DNA of 64,000 nt, from positions 91,012-155,011 of the forward strand of contig JADLEL010000219.1 in NCBI GenBank assembly GCA_020846145.1, written 5' to 3'. Every line of letters begins with the position of its first letter. Position 1 is the first letter of the stretch. Of this stretch, positions 54,870 to 63,789 are shown one piece after another. The position numbers and the translations under genes were made by a program. Source of the stretch: Pirellulales bacterium. Lineage in GTDB: Bacteria > Planctomycetota > Planctomycetia > Pirellulales > Thermoguttaceae. The notes below the pieces were generated by a model. That model was given only the letters and a program-made list of their open reading frames with translations, did not search any database and had not been told where the DNA came from.

Positions 54870-55061
54870 TCATTCTTCTTCAATCTTGATAGCTTCGGGC
54901 GGACACTGTTCAGCGGCATCTCGGCAGGCGGCCTCCGCCTCGGCCGGAACCTTGCCAACCTTGGCAATAGCCTTGCTGCCGTCAAAATCAAAGACCTCGG
55001 GACAGATGTCGGAACAAAGGCCGCACCCCATGCAAAGATTCTTGTCCACGGTAGCTCTCAT
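54870..55061 (-). CDS. Ferredoxin (4Fe-4S-type)
   Basis: A 63-residue ferredoxin beginning with RATVDKNLCMGCGLCSDICPEVF, a single CxxCxxCxxxCP cluster motif, and a C-terminal ECPPEAIKI-like end (EQCPPEAIKIEEE). ATG 55061 follows AGGAGGAAA. Spacing to the RIC gene is about 45 bp. It could donate electrons within the NO-response set. Confidence 0.85.
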   Translation of the reverse strand: MRATVDKNLCMGCGLCSDICPEVFDFDGSKAIAKVGKVPAEAEAACRDAAEQCPPEAIKIEEE

Positions 55062-55155
55062 CTGATTTCCTCCTGGAGCAATACTCCCGTTACTGCCATT
55101 CAACTGATTACCTGTTCGATGATGTGATGCTTCTTCACGCTGAGGTTCATGGATT

Positions 55156-55599
55156 TCATGTTCGCCCTCCCTCGTTTACTCTCTCTTCCCCGTCCAAGGC
55201 GTGCAATAGAGGGCATTCCGTGCTGATGCTACGGCAACGGCAAGCCGATGTCAGACTTACCAATGCCTTTCTCATCTTCCGCAGGCTGCTAATCTTTTTC
55301 TCGATATCGGCAATCTTGGCCCCAGCCCGTTGCCTCAAGTCAGTGGCTGATGCGGATGGATCATGCCGTAAGGAGAACAACTCCTTGATTTCTTTGAGGG
55401 TGAACCCCAGATTCTTAGCCCGACGAATGAAACCTAGTTGGGACACTACCTCGTCATTATATTCCCGGTATCCGGACAATCGCCGGGGTGGTTCTTCAAT
55501 AAGTCCTTGTCGTTCATAGAATCGCACCGTCTCCACCCCCACTCCAGCAAGGCGGGCAACCGATCCAATCGTCAATGCTCTCTTCTCGATCGATTTCAC
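55156..55599 (-). CDS. MerR-family transcriptional regulator
   Basis: A 147-residue MerR-type regulator: winged helix with LTIGSVARLAGVGVETVRFYERQGLIEEPPRRLSGYREYN, an effector helix (AKNLGFTLKEIKELFSLRHDPSAS), and a Cys cluster CRCRSISTECPLLHALD near the C terminus. Three Cys in that cluster suggest metal or Fe-S sensing, but the Hg-binding Cys of MerR itself and the four-Cys SoxR motif are not complete. GTG 55599 has AAGGAG at ideal spacing. Its own promoter has a MerR-type long spacer and dyad (55623-55654). Confidence 0.85.
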   Translation of the reverse strand: MKSIEKRALTIGSVARLAGVGVETVRFYERQGLIEEPPRRLSGYREYNDEVVSQLGFIRRAKNLGFTLKEIKELFSLRHDPSASATDLRQRAGAKIADIEKKISSLRKMRKALVSLTSACRCRSISTECPLLHALDGEERVNEGGRT

Positions 55600-55622
55600 A
55601 ACCAAATCTCCTTGTTGTGTAT

Positions 55623-55654
55623 ATACTAGAGTCTGTACCATACTACAGAGTCAA
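55623..55654 (-). promoter_or_regulatory. MerR-type promoter/operator
   Basis: On the minus strand, -35 TTGACT (55649-55654) and -10 TAGTAT (55623-55628) are 20 bp apart, with the dyad CTGTA-GTATGG-TACAG between them (55633-55648). A 19-20 bp spacer with a central dyad is the hallmark of MerR-controlled promoters. Confidence 0.7.
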
Positions 55655-55740
55655 GCAAATTATCATACATAAAAGCGGTCAATCAGAATTTCGGCGAAGC
55701 ATGATCTGGTTTATTCATCGGTCACGGCATCGTAGAACCG

Positions 55741-56829
55741 CTAAGAGCTTCGCCGAATGGATTTGACACCCTGCAATCGATCTGCATCGCGTTCTTTGAG
55801 CAGATCGTTGTAGTTTTTGAAAAACTTGCGGATTATGTGCCGGCTTGGGACGGGAATCTTTTGGCTATTCCAGAAAAGAACCTCTCGGTGAAGCTTGGGG
55901 CTGTATTTCAATTCGACGCCGAAAAGTCGTTGTTCACTTTCGGTTTCCAGCCAAGAATGTCGCTCAAAATGATCGCGGTACTGATCGTTAGTAATCACGT
56001 TCTGTCCAAACATCTTGGCGATGTCCAAAATAAACTCGTCTGCGATGGTGCCGGATGGAACTTGACTGAATTGTCGTGGATGCGACTGAGTCAAATGATC
56101 GTAAAACTTCGCATAGGCGGTCCCTTGGAAGTCGCGGATTGCCGGCGGAGCCGATGCGTCGAATATACAGAGAAAATCGGTCCCTTCCTCAAGCATCCGA
56201 TACGTCAACGCAAGCAGAAAATCCAATCGTGGCAAATCCTGGCCTCGCATCCGCACGATATTCAACCCGTCGATAATCCAGAATCGTTTCCGCTCATACT
56301 CAATCGCCGTTAAAAAGGGATGTCTTCCGAGGGATGTATTGAAATTGAATTGATGAATATTGGAAAGATGCTTCCGAAGATTTTTTTGAAGAACGCTATT
56401 GTGGCAATGTGGGCAAGGAATTGGCTTTGGTCTGAGAATATCGGTTGCTGGATTACCATGCTGTTTTAGATTATGCTCTGCAAGATTATCGAGGCGGATA
56501 TATTGGTTGCACAAAGCACAACGGCAGACCGTTTGATGAACCTTTGCTCGGTGCCGCTGGAGTTTTCCCAATTCGATGGGTACCGAACAATCGGGGCATA
56601 TAACGATCTTCTTCGCTGGCCGTTGCTGACGGGATGGATTCTTTCGAGTAGGCGTAAACTTGGGTGCTTGAACTTGGATTTGAGAACTGCGAATCACATT
56701 TGAATTATTCCGAGATACTTTTCGGGCATCTTCAAACAATTCTTTCAGTATGACCTGCAAAATCACGCCCAGAATCACCATGCCGCCGATGGCGAGAATC
56801 AGCAAAATGGCATGGCTTGATAGGTCCAT
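55741..56829 (-). CDS. Membrane-anchored zinc-finger NYN (Zc3h12a-like) ribonuclease
   Basis: A 362-residue protein. Residues about 3-30 form one transmembrane segment (HAILLILAIGGMVILGVILQVILKE). The middle (about 75-165) has three Cys/His finger-like repeats (CPDC...HRAKVH, CRCALCNQ...HNLKQH, CPHC...HLSNIH). Residues about 185-330 form a NYN/Zc3h12a-type RNase: WIIDGLNIVRMRG, DFLCIFDAS, and SGTIADEFILDIAKMFGQNVITNDQYRDHF, with the acidic residues in place. ATG 56829 begins MDLSSHA. Anchoring of this nuclease by an N-terminal helix is unusual; the role may be membrane-linked RNA decay. Confidence 0.8.
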   Translation of the reverse strand: MDLSSHAILLILAIGGMVILGVILQVILKELFEDARKVSRNNSNVIRSSQIQVQAPKFTPTRKNPSRQQRPAKKIVICPDCSVPIELGKLQRHRAKVHQTVCRCALCNQYIRLDNLAEHNLKQHGNPATDILRPKPIPCPHCHNSVLQKNLRKHLSNIHQFNFNTSLGRHPFLTAIEYERKRFWIIDGLNIVRMRGQDLPRLDFLLALTYRMLEEGTDFLCIFDASAPPAIRDFQGTAYAKFYDHLTQSHPRQFSQVPSGTIADEFILDIAKMFGQNVITNDQYRDHFERHSWLETESEQRLFGVELKYSPKLHREVLFWNSQKIPVPSRHIIRKFFKNYNDLLKERDADRLQGVKSIRRSS

Positions 56830-57254
56830 GTTGAACGATCGTTGCGTGTTGACAGTGATGGAATGCCCAATACAATGGGAAATTGCACCCGGCGGGAAAC
56901 CGCCGGAGGCTCCCCGGCTTACGGGCCGGGGGGCTTGCTTTGGCCTGTCCCCGACCACTTGATGATTCGTGATGATACTGTCGTTTTGAGTAGAAGCAAT
57001 TGATTGCTTTGCTCAAAAACAAGCGGGATGGGCATTAAAGCATTGCGGATGGAAATACCGCAAAAGAGATATTATCATGAGGCATCCAGGATCGCTACCA
57101 CGTCGAATTCATTCAGCAAGTAATTCTTCGTAATGATTCCGAGGGTTCCGTACCAAATCCGTACTTAACCCTTGAAAAACGGTGGAAATCCTGGAAATCA
57201 TGGAAAACGTAACTGCTTACACCGTAAGAGTTTAGGCGTTTGATACGGTAACTT

Positions 57255-57297
57255 CGGAACCGACGGTTGGGGGTTCGAGTCCCTCTGGGTGCGCTTG
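57255..57297 (+). pseudogene. tRNA 3'-end fragment (T arm)
   Basis: GGGGG-TTCGAGT-CCCTC forms a T stem-loop at 57268-57284 and is followed by a TGGGTGC acceptor-like strand, but no matching 5' acceptor strand or anticodon arm is seen upstream. It is a tRNA remnant, of the sort integrases leave at attachment sites. Confidence 0.45.
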
Positions 57298-57559
57298 ACT
57301 GCTACCTTCTTGGGGGATAGCGGCAACCGAGGTCAAAGCATGCCGTTCTGCGCCAAAACTATTATCCGAGATAGGTTTATGCCATTAGTTTTTAGGCCAT
57401 TAGTTTTAGGATTGAGGATAATTCCTCAAAGTTTTTGGGTTCTGGGTTCAGGTGTGCGAATTCCTGAACCCTGAATCCTTGGTTGCGGCTATGCCGCGCT
57501 AGGGCATGATGCTTGTAAACCTTCGGCCATCGCTGGTGGCCGTGGATCTTTCTCACCGC

Positions 57560-58010
57560 GGATACCGTGGTTTTTCGGCTCGATCCCTCGCGTAGTCGCG
57601 ACGTGCCCGAAGGTCGCTTCACCGCCGACGCCTGCGCCATCCTGATGGTTGTTCGCTACTCGGGATACAAGGCCCTGGCCCAGGTGAAACTCGGCAACGT
57701 GATCCTGTGTTTTGCTGGGCTCACGTCCGACGGGATTTCATTGAAGTCGGCACGGAGTGGAGCGAATTGAAACCCTGGGCGTTGACTTGGCTCCGACGCG
57801 CCCGCCAGCTTTACCGACATCGGAATCAGCGACTCGCACGCGAATCCGGCACTGCCGAATTTCAGATTGCCAACGTAGCGCTACGTAAAATCGTCGCCGA
57901 CATCCAAACGCAAGCCGCGACGGAGTTGGCCAATCCGCAATTCCGTGAACCTTGTCGCAAGACGCCCTCTCTCTTTGCTACCCCTCATCAAAACCGAACC
58001 ACCCCCAGGC
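57560..58010 (+). pseudogene. IS66-family transposase remnant
   Basis: Two frames together show IS66 TnpC-like sequence: FRLDPSRSRDVPEG and AILMVVRYSGYKALAQVK in one frame, then CWAHVRRDFIEVGTEW and LRRARQLYRHRNQRLA in the next, with a frameshift near 57707. The catalytic domain is partial; no inverted ends are visible. It is a decayed insertion sequence. Confidence 0.8.
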
Positions 58011-58071
58011 AAAACCCTGCGCCCGAGGCTGGACGAAGGTTGGCATGGTTCAAAAACCTGTTCATTCGTAG

Positions 58072-58145
58072 GACAGGTTTCCAACCTGTCGTTGGATTTC
58101 TCGTAAATTCCATACCTGCGTCATAAGACAGGTTGGAAACCTGTC
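58072..58145. repeat. REP-like palindrome pair (family 1)
   Basis: GACAGGTTTCCAACCTGTC at 58072-58090 and its inverse-like partner at 58127-58145 are each 8-bp stems. The same pair recurs at 63282-63332. Confidence 0.7.
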
Positions 58146-58330
58146 CACGTTTGAACCATCCCCGAAGAATTTCTTATTTTCTGCCCCAACTCCCTGTCCC
58201 GCGACGACTTGCGATGCAATCAGAAACTTTTTACTTGAAAAAAGCCACACCATCCTCTATTTTTATAGGATTGCGCCCGGCAACTCCCTCCCCCGACGCA
58301 TCACCGCTTTGCCGAAAATCCTTGCCGTAA

Positions 58331-58430
58331 CCGTTCACGGGGGACTGTCCCGATTTTCGCGGCGCAAAAGATGATGGGTGCTCTAAAAGTGCTTAATCGC
58401 CGCGAAAATGGGACTGTCCCCCGTGAACGG
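58331..58430. repeat. 100-bp inverted repeat of the GGGGACTGTCCC type (family 2)
   Basis: Arms of about 34 bp beginning CCGTTCACGGGGGAC pair with few mismatches. A near copy lies at 61996-62087. Such elements occur with REP-associated tyrosine transposases; no such gene is visible here. Confidence 0.75.
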
Positions 58431-58470
58431 CTACTAATTTTCGTCGAGCGAAGCGTATGGGAATACGTGT

Positions 58471-59700
58471 TTACGACTTGGCGGCCGCTTTCGCCTGCGG
58501 CGCTTTCTCATCGAGGAACTCGGCCTTGTCGGGCACATGGAAAAGCGCCGCGAACGCGATCGCGCCCGCCAAGGTGATCCCCAAGGGAACCGCCCATATC
58601 TTCGTCCAGTGGAACTTCCCGCCGATCGAATTCCGCTGCATCACCATGCCCGCCAGTTGCGTGCCGAGGAATAATCCGATGCCGTTGGTGGCGATGAAGA
58701 TGATCGATTGCGCCGAGGCGTTAATTGCTTTGGGAGCCATCTCGTCTCCAAAAACCTGCCCCGCAATAATGAAGAACACGTAAGCCAAGCCGTGAAACGC
58801 CTGAACGAGCACGAGCCAAAACGACGAAATACCCATCGCGTAAGCGAGAAACAGCAGCGACCAACATGCGGTGCCGATTACGAACGTCCATTTGAATCCT
58901 AAATCCTGGAGAAAAAGGCTCAACAAGAACATCGTAGCGGCGGCTTGAACGGCTTGCGCAAAACCCATCACGGCCGAAATATTCTTGCCTTTGACGCCCC
59001 GGTCCTGCAGGAATTGGCCCGTTCCGAGGAAGTAAAACTGCATCATCCCCGAAACCACTAACTGAATGAGGATAAAAACCAAATAGTTCGGATTGGTCAG
59101 CATTTTCAGCGCCTCGCCCATCGGATTCCCCGCCGATTCGGGCTTGGAAGGCAGTTGAAATAAACATACGGCGACCATCAGGATCGAAAGCAGAGCGGCG
59201 AGATATAAGCAATCGGGTCCATCGCCGCCCGTTTTGCGGACTTGACGCACGCCCGTTAGAATATATCCGATCAGCGCCCAGGCCACCGGCGCCCAAAGAA
59301 AGACCAGGGCTTGGGTGGCTTTATCGTCGGGGAAGTTGATGAACAACAGTTTATTCACCAAGGGCAGCGAGGCCGTGTAGCAAATCGAGTACGACAGCAT
59401 CGTTAGAAACAGCCCCCCGAACTTCGTTTGCTTCGCTGCAATAAAAAGCAACACCGCCCCGATCGCATGCGCCGCAAGGATAATCCATTCCGCGTTGAAC
59501 CACTTATCGGCCATGTACCCGGACGCCAAGGGCGCAAAGATACACGCCAACGGAAGCGTCGCGTAAATCCAGCCCGTCTGCTTGCCCGACATCTTCAAGG
59601 GACCCAGCAGCCGGACGGCCAACACGGGCATCCACGCGCCCCAAATCGCATATTCCATGAACATGAGCGCGCTCAAGCGGAGATACAGGTCCCAATTCAC
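58471..59700 (-). CDS. MFS nucleoside:H+ symporter-like protein
   Basis: A 409-residue protein with about twelve transmembrane helices. The start (LYLRLSALMFMEYAIWGAWMPVLAVRL) and the middle (LTNPNYLVFILIQLVVSGMMQFYFLGTGQFL, IAGQVFGDEMAPKAINASAQSII) match the Nuc_H_symport (NupG/XapB) type. GTG 59700 has AAAGGAG just upstream; an upstream in-frame start at 59781 does not. It is probably a nucleoside importer. Confidence 0.8.
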   Translation of the reverse strand: MNWDLYLRLSALMFMEYAIWGAWMPVLAVRLLGPLKMSGKQTGWIYATLPLACIFAPLASGYMADKWFNAEWIILAAHAIGAVLLFIAAKQTKFGGLFLTMLSYSICYTASLPLVNKLLFINFPDDKATQALVFLWAPVAWALIGYILTGVRQVRKTGGDGPDCLYLAALLSILMVAVCLFQLPSKPESAGNPMGEALKMLTNPNYLVFILIQLVVSGMMQFYFLGTGQFLQDRGVKGKNISAVMGFAQAVQAAATMFLLSLFLQDLGFKWTFVIGTACWSLLFLAYAMGISSFWLVLVQAFHGLAYVFFIIAGQVFGDEMAPKAINASAQSIIFIATNGIGLFLGTQLAGMVMQRNSIGGKFHWTKIWAVPLGITLAGAIAFAALFHVPDKAEFLDEKAPQAKAAAKS

Positions 59701-60268
<568 letters not shown>

Positions 60269-61045
60269 ATGCATCGATTTAGTTTGAAATGCAGTTTGTA
60301 TTTGATGGCAATTCTCGTCTGCGGTATTCGCGACACCCGGGCCGAGGACTTTCGCATTGAAAATCGGGTCTTCGTGGAGGGCCAAAAGGAGCCGGTAAGC
60401 CGCAGTTTGACGCTCTTTCAGGGAAAAGTAGTCTTCGATTTCATGCTCGAACCGGCTGAAATCACGATTTTTGATAATACGGCCGGGCGGTTTATCCTGC
60501 TGAACATGGCGAACAGGGAGCAAACCGTGCTTCCCTTCGGCGAAATCGAGGCGTTCGCGAAAAAACTTAAACAGTTGGCGAACAAGCAAAAAGATCCGCT
60601 CAGCAAGTTTTTTGCCGATCCGAAGTTCGAAGAACGGTTCGATGCCGCCGGCAAGGAACTGACGTTTGCGAGTCCCTGGGTAACGTATCGGGTGACTGCC
60701 AATGCTGCCGAAAATGCGGAAGTTGCCGCTCGATATCGCGAGTTTTCCGATTGGTACGCCCGCATCAATGCCATGCTCCATCCCGGTTCCCGGCCGCCCC
60801 AAGCACGACTTCAAGTCAATGAAGCCTTGGCCCGGCGCGTCGTACTCCCCCAAGAAGTGCATTTGACTCTGACTTCGGTCAATAAAAACGCCTTGCAGAA
60901 GACTTCGCTCCGCAGCGAACACGTTTTTGCCCCCGGACTTGTGCCCGCCGATTTCGAGCGAATCCAACAAGCGCGGGAGGCCGCGGAGAAATTCACGTCG
61001 GTGCCCTTCGAGAAATACGAGAAGAATCGAAAGCAGGGCAAATAG
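60269..61045 (+). CDS. Exported hypothetical protein
   Basis: A 258-residue protein with a signal peptide (FSLKCSLYLMAILVCGIRDTRAED). The mature part has FRIENRVFVEGQKEPVSRSLTLFQGKVVFDFM and TIFDNTAGRFILLNMANREQT, then a helical C-terminal half. It resembles exported planctomycete proteins of unknown role. ATG 60269 follows AAAAAGGA. Confidence 0.75.
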   Translation: MHRFSLKCSLYLMAILVCGIRDTRAEDFRIENRVFVEGQKEPVSRSLTLFQGKVVFDFMLEPAEITIFDNTAGRFILLNMANREQTVLPFGEIEAFAKKLKQLANKQKDPLSKFFADPKFEERFDAAGKELTFASPWVTYRVTANAAENAEVAARYREFSDWYARINAMLHPGSRPPQARLQVNEALARRVVLPQEVHLTLTSVNKNALQKTSLRSEHVFAPGLVPADFERIQQAREAAEKFTSVPFEKYEKNRKQGK

Positions 61046-61459
61046 CCCGCATTATTCATTAAAGCGATTTGTAGAATCGGCATCTTGCCGCTTTTGCCTA
61101 AAATGCGGCAGGATGCCGCATCTACAATGATTATGAATAATCCCGGATAGGTAAAAATTCTGGTAAAATGGGGCGAGATGAATGATTCTAGGGTCTGCGA
61201 TCTTCTTTAATTATTCTCGGCGAGAAGGCCGTTCAACGCGCGCTCAGTGTACCTATCTGGTTGCCGAATGTAAGTTTGCGAGAAATCGAGCGGGAATTTT
61301 TTCTTTGCGATCATAAAATCGAGGTGCCGATCAGGGGCGAATTTCTCGGACTATTTTGCCGATACTTTTCATTGTCGGTAATCTACTCATACTGTGTAAC
61401 CTGTGGAATATGCTCATATATCACATATTCCGCGCATAGCAAGGAGCGATTGCCCTGAA
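61046..61459. other. 413-bp intergenic region with an REP-like inverted repeat
   Basis: An imperfect inverted repeat (61070-61126; arms beginning TGTAGAATCGGCATC) follows the exported protein gene. No supported gene. Confidence 0.5.
61070..61126. repeat. TGTAGA...CGGCATC inverted repeat (family 3)
   Basis: The 22-nt arms at 61070-61091 and 61105-61126 pair with few mismatches around a 13-nt loop. It may also terminate the 60269-61045 gene. Confidence 0.6.
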
Positions 61460-61741
61460 ATGGTCACGCATAGTTATCATCCGTTAGACAATCCGAAAGA
61501 ACTCCGAGAATTCGTTTACGCCACGCTTTGCGACATATTTCAACTGCAGTTAGGTGCTTTTCCCATAACCGAAAAGGTGTTGAATCGAGCTGGAAAGCCT
61601 TGCGGGATCTATTTTTGCCTGCAAGGCCCCCGGGCGGTTCGATTCACTGCAATCTGGGAGACCGAGCGCAATCAGGTCCTGTTTTACGGACCGAGCGGCG
61701 AACGTATTTTGAAGAGTCAATTGATTTCCCAGGGAGGTTAA
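61460..61741 (+). CDS. Small protein coupled to csrA
   Basis: A 93-residue protein (YHPLDNPKELREFVYATLCDIFQLQLGAFPITEKVLNRAG... GIYFCLQGPRAVRFTAIWE), probably with an alpha-beta fold. Its stop TAA (61739-61741) overlaps the first possible csrA ATG. Small genes next to csrA in this position recur in planctomycetes, from memory. Its own start at 61460 has a distant GGAG. Confidence 0.7.
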   Translation: MVTHSYHPLDNPKELREFVYATLCDIFQLQLGAFPITEKVLNRAGKPCGIYFCLQGPRAVRFTAIWETERNQVLFYGPSGERILKSQLISQGG

Positions 61742-61743
61742 TG

Positions 61744-61932
61744 ATGTTGGTGCTTTCGCGACGCGAACAGGAACGAATCAGACTCGGCGAATCGATCGTC
61801 GTAACGATCATCCGGGTATCTGGGGAGCGCGTGCGGATAGGAATCGAAGCCCCGCCCGAGGTGGCTATCGTCCGCGATGAACTGCCGCCGGGCCGGAATC
61901 GAGAAAGTCGGCTTGCTCCCACGGGAACGTAG
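61744..61932 (+). CDS. csrA: Carbon storage regulator CsrA
   Basis: A 62-residue RNA-binding protein starting MLVLSRREQERIRLGESIVVTI, with the second half RVRIGIEAPPEVAIVRDEL, the full CsrA pattern. It binds GGA motifs in mRNA leaders. The start is either 61741 or 61744; the family start MLVLSR favours 61744. GGAGG precedes it, inside the end of the upstream gene. Confidence 0.92.
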   Translation: MLVLSRREQERIRLGESIVVTIIRVSGERVRIGIEAPPEVAIVRDELPPGRNRESRLAPTGT

Positions 61933-61995
61933 GCCGCACTCTCCCTATTGGGGAGAGAAAGAGCGCATGCCGAAGTGAAATTGAAAAAAACGTAA

Positions 61996-62087
61996 CCGTT
62001 CACAGGGGACTGTCCCGATTTTCGCGGCGCAAAAGATGATGGTGCCGTAAAAAGTGCTTAATCGCCGCGAAAATGGGACTGTCCCCC
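61996..62087. repeat. Second GGGGACTGTCCC-type inverted repeat (family 2)
   Basis: Near copy of 58331-58430, with the same inner ATTTTCGCGGC / GCCGCGAAAAT arms; the right outer arm differs. Confidence 0.75.
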
Positions 62088-62101
62088 TCGCGCCGCGGGA
62101 A

Positions 62102-62176
62102 GGGGACAGGTCCATTTTTTCGGCCTACCGTTTGTCCATAAAATACGTTTTCACGCCGAAAAATGGACCAGTCCCC
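62102..62176. repeat. GGGGACAGGTCC-type inverted repeat (family 4)
   Basis: Arms around GGGGACAGGTCCATTTTTTCGGC and GCCGAAAAATGGACC pair over about 20 bp. It directly abuts the family 2 element. Confidence 0.7.
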
Positions 62177-62196
62177 GACCGGGGCGTGAACGCTTA

Positions 62197-62248
62197 CAAA
62201 AAAACGAACCGCTAGAGGATATTGTTAAACATCCCCTAGCGGTTTTTC
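62197..62248. terminator. Bidirectional terminator
   Basis: Stem AACCGCTAG (62207-62215) / CTAGCGGTT (62236-62244) with an A-run before and a T-run after. It can end transcription in both directions, serving the minus-strand gene ending at 62263. Confidence 0.8.
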
Positions 62249-62262
62249 ATTCGATGAGGCGG

Positions 62263-62478
62263 TCAGGCGCGGGGCCGAACGGCGCCGGTCAGGCCGCTGT
62301 AATCGGAGCGGTCTTCCGGATGCCATAAAGGCTCGCCATGCAATATCCGTTGGGCGAGGATATCCAATTTTTTGCGGGAACCGGCGGGAGCATCGGTACC
62401 GGAAAAGTCCGATGTTTCCGCCGGGGCAAAATCTTCGTCGTGACCGCACTCCAAAATCGCTTCAAACACGTTCCGCAT
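62263..62478 (-). CDS. Small hypothetical protein
   Basis: A 71-residue protein (start RNVFEAILECGHDEDFAPAE; later LDILAQRILHGEPLWHPED). The composition looks real, and ATG 62478 has GGGAG upstream at a slightly long distance. A terminator follows it. Family unknown. Confidence 0.65.
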   Translation of the reverse strand: MRNVFEAILECGHDEDFAPAETSDFSGTDAPAGSRKKLDILAQRILHGEPLWHPEDRSDYSGLTGAVRPRA

Positions 62479-63040
62479 GGAAATAAAACTCCCTCAAAAA
62501 ACTTTGGTTACAGTCCAGAATCTGCCCTAAAGTTAGGTTTTCGGACCGAGTATGGTATTTCGTGGCACCGAGGTGTCGGGCAAGGCGGGTGGGGGTTCAT
62601 CCGAACGATCAAGATGATGCCACGAACTAAAGTATTCAATTATCACCATGATTATCTAAAAGTCAAGATATTTTTTTATTTTTTTCCGATCATGGAACTG
62701 GCTTGAAGCCAAGGATTTCGGTCAATTTTAGCGATTGGGGGGTATAGCTAACCCCGATTTGATTTTGCGCAATTGGCACGGAAATTGAATTCACGAGTGA
62801 AATTGCGGTTTCTTAGCCAAAAACCGATCTTAAAACTTGTCCGTACCAATGGTTCATGAATTACATTGGATACGGAACATAAAGCGGATAGGTTCTCCCT
62901 TCTCTGTAAAAATGACACTTTTCAAGCGATTGGGTTCGGTTTTCAGCGGCGGTCGGGTCCGTCATTCGTACGGCATTTTAACATTTTTCGGTGATTACGC
63001 AAACAAATTTTTTTCGTATCTATTTAGCGGAATGAAGTAA

Positions 63041-63173
63041 GTGTAAGGGGAGGGAAAAGAGGAAAAATGGGAAAAGGGGAAAATAGTTTTTTAATACTAA
63101 AAAAGGCAAGAAACAAGCTGAAAACAATTTTCCATTTTTCCTCTTTCCCCTTTTTCCACATTACACAATAGGT
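63041..63173. repeat. Purine/pyrimidine inverted repeat
   Basis: About 40-nt arms: a G/A-rich left arm (63041-63083) and a matching C/T-rich right arm (63124-63171), imperfect. It may form a long hairpin. Confidence 0.6.
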
Positions 63174-63281
63174 TACTCCATTCGGCTAAAATGATACCTA
63201 ATTGGAAATCTGCGGAATGTTCGGCCCCATGACAACTCTCGATCCGATCCGGTAAACTGTCTTTGCACGATTCATAAGTAG

Positions 63282-63332
63282 GACAGGTTTCCAACCTGTC
63301 CGGGAACTTCAAGGACAGGCTGGAAACCTGTC
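63282..63332. repeat. REP-like palindrome pair (family 1), second copy
   Basis: GACAGGTTTCCAACCTGTC at 63282-63300 and its partner at 63314-63332, as at 58072-58145 but with a shorter gap. Confidence 0.7.
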
Positions 63333-63366
63333 CTACTACTCATTCTTTACACGAAAGGGAGTTTAC

Positions 63367-63789
63367 GTGGCCTGGCTGCAAAAGGAAATTCAACTGCCCT
63401 CCTTTCCGAAAGGATGCCATTCGATCTCGCGGCACGTTTTGGAGGCCTTGCCGGAATTGGCGAAAATTCGCATCGGCTTGCTGCACATTTTCGTCAAGCA
63501 TACTTCGGCGTCGTTGACGATCAACGAGAACGCCGATCCGAGCGTGCTGGTCGATCTCGACCGGGTGCTGGACACCCTCGCCGATGAGAATTTTCCGTAT
63601 TATCATCGGGAGGAAGGGGTGGACGACATGCCAGCGCACGTGAAAGCGTCGCTGTTCGGTTCATCATTGACCGTGCCCATCCGGGATGGGCAACTCCTGT
63701 TGGGCACCTGGCAGGGGATTTGTCTTTGCGAGCATCGCAGTCGAGCGCCGCGGCGGAAAATCGTGTTGACGATGCAGGGGGAAGGGTGA
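63367..63789 (+). CDS. YjbQ family (UPF0047) protein
   Basis: A 140-residue protein matching the YjbQ/UPF0047 family: KIRIGLLHIFVKHTSASLTINENADPSVLVDLDRVL, YYHREEGVDDMPAHVKASLFGSSLTVPI and LGTWQGICLCEHR. Some members have thiamine-phosphate synthase activity; the physiological role is unclear. GTG 63367 has AAGGGAG 5 nt upstream. Confidence 0.88.
   Translation: MAWLQKEIQLPSFPKGCHSISRHVLEALPELAKIRIGLLHIFVKHTSASLTINENADPSVLVDLDRVLDTLADENFPYYHREEGVDDMPAHVKASLFGSSLTVPIRDGQLLLGTWQGICLCEHRSRAPRRKIVLTMQGEG

Larger units (their letters stand above)
56830..58470. other. 1.6-kb gene-poor stretch: tRNA fragment, IS66 remnant and palindromes
   Basis: Apart from the separately listed tRNA-like piece, IS66 pseudogene and REP elements, I see no supported gene. 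Base composition and broken frames suggest decayed mobile DNA. Confidence 0.6.
62479..63366. other. 890-bp stretch without a supported gene
   Basis: It holds a purine-rich imperfect inverted repeat (63041-63173) and the REP-like pair at 63282-63332. A 67-residue frame (62837-63040) has no supporting evidence. Confidence 0.5.

Noticed and set aside
55156..55599. Mercury-specific MerR or SoxR
   Set aside because: The Hg-binding Cys of MerR and the first Cys of the SoxR motif are missing.
57255..57297. Functional tRNA
   Set aside because: Only the T arm and part of the acceptor are present; no 5' acceptor strand or anticodon stem pairs.
62837..63040. 67-residue plus-strand frame
   Set aside because: No ribosome-binding site, no family, within a repeat-rich gene-poor stretch.
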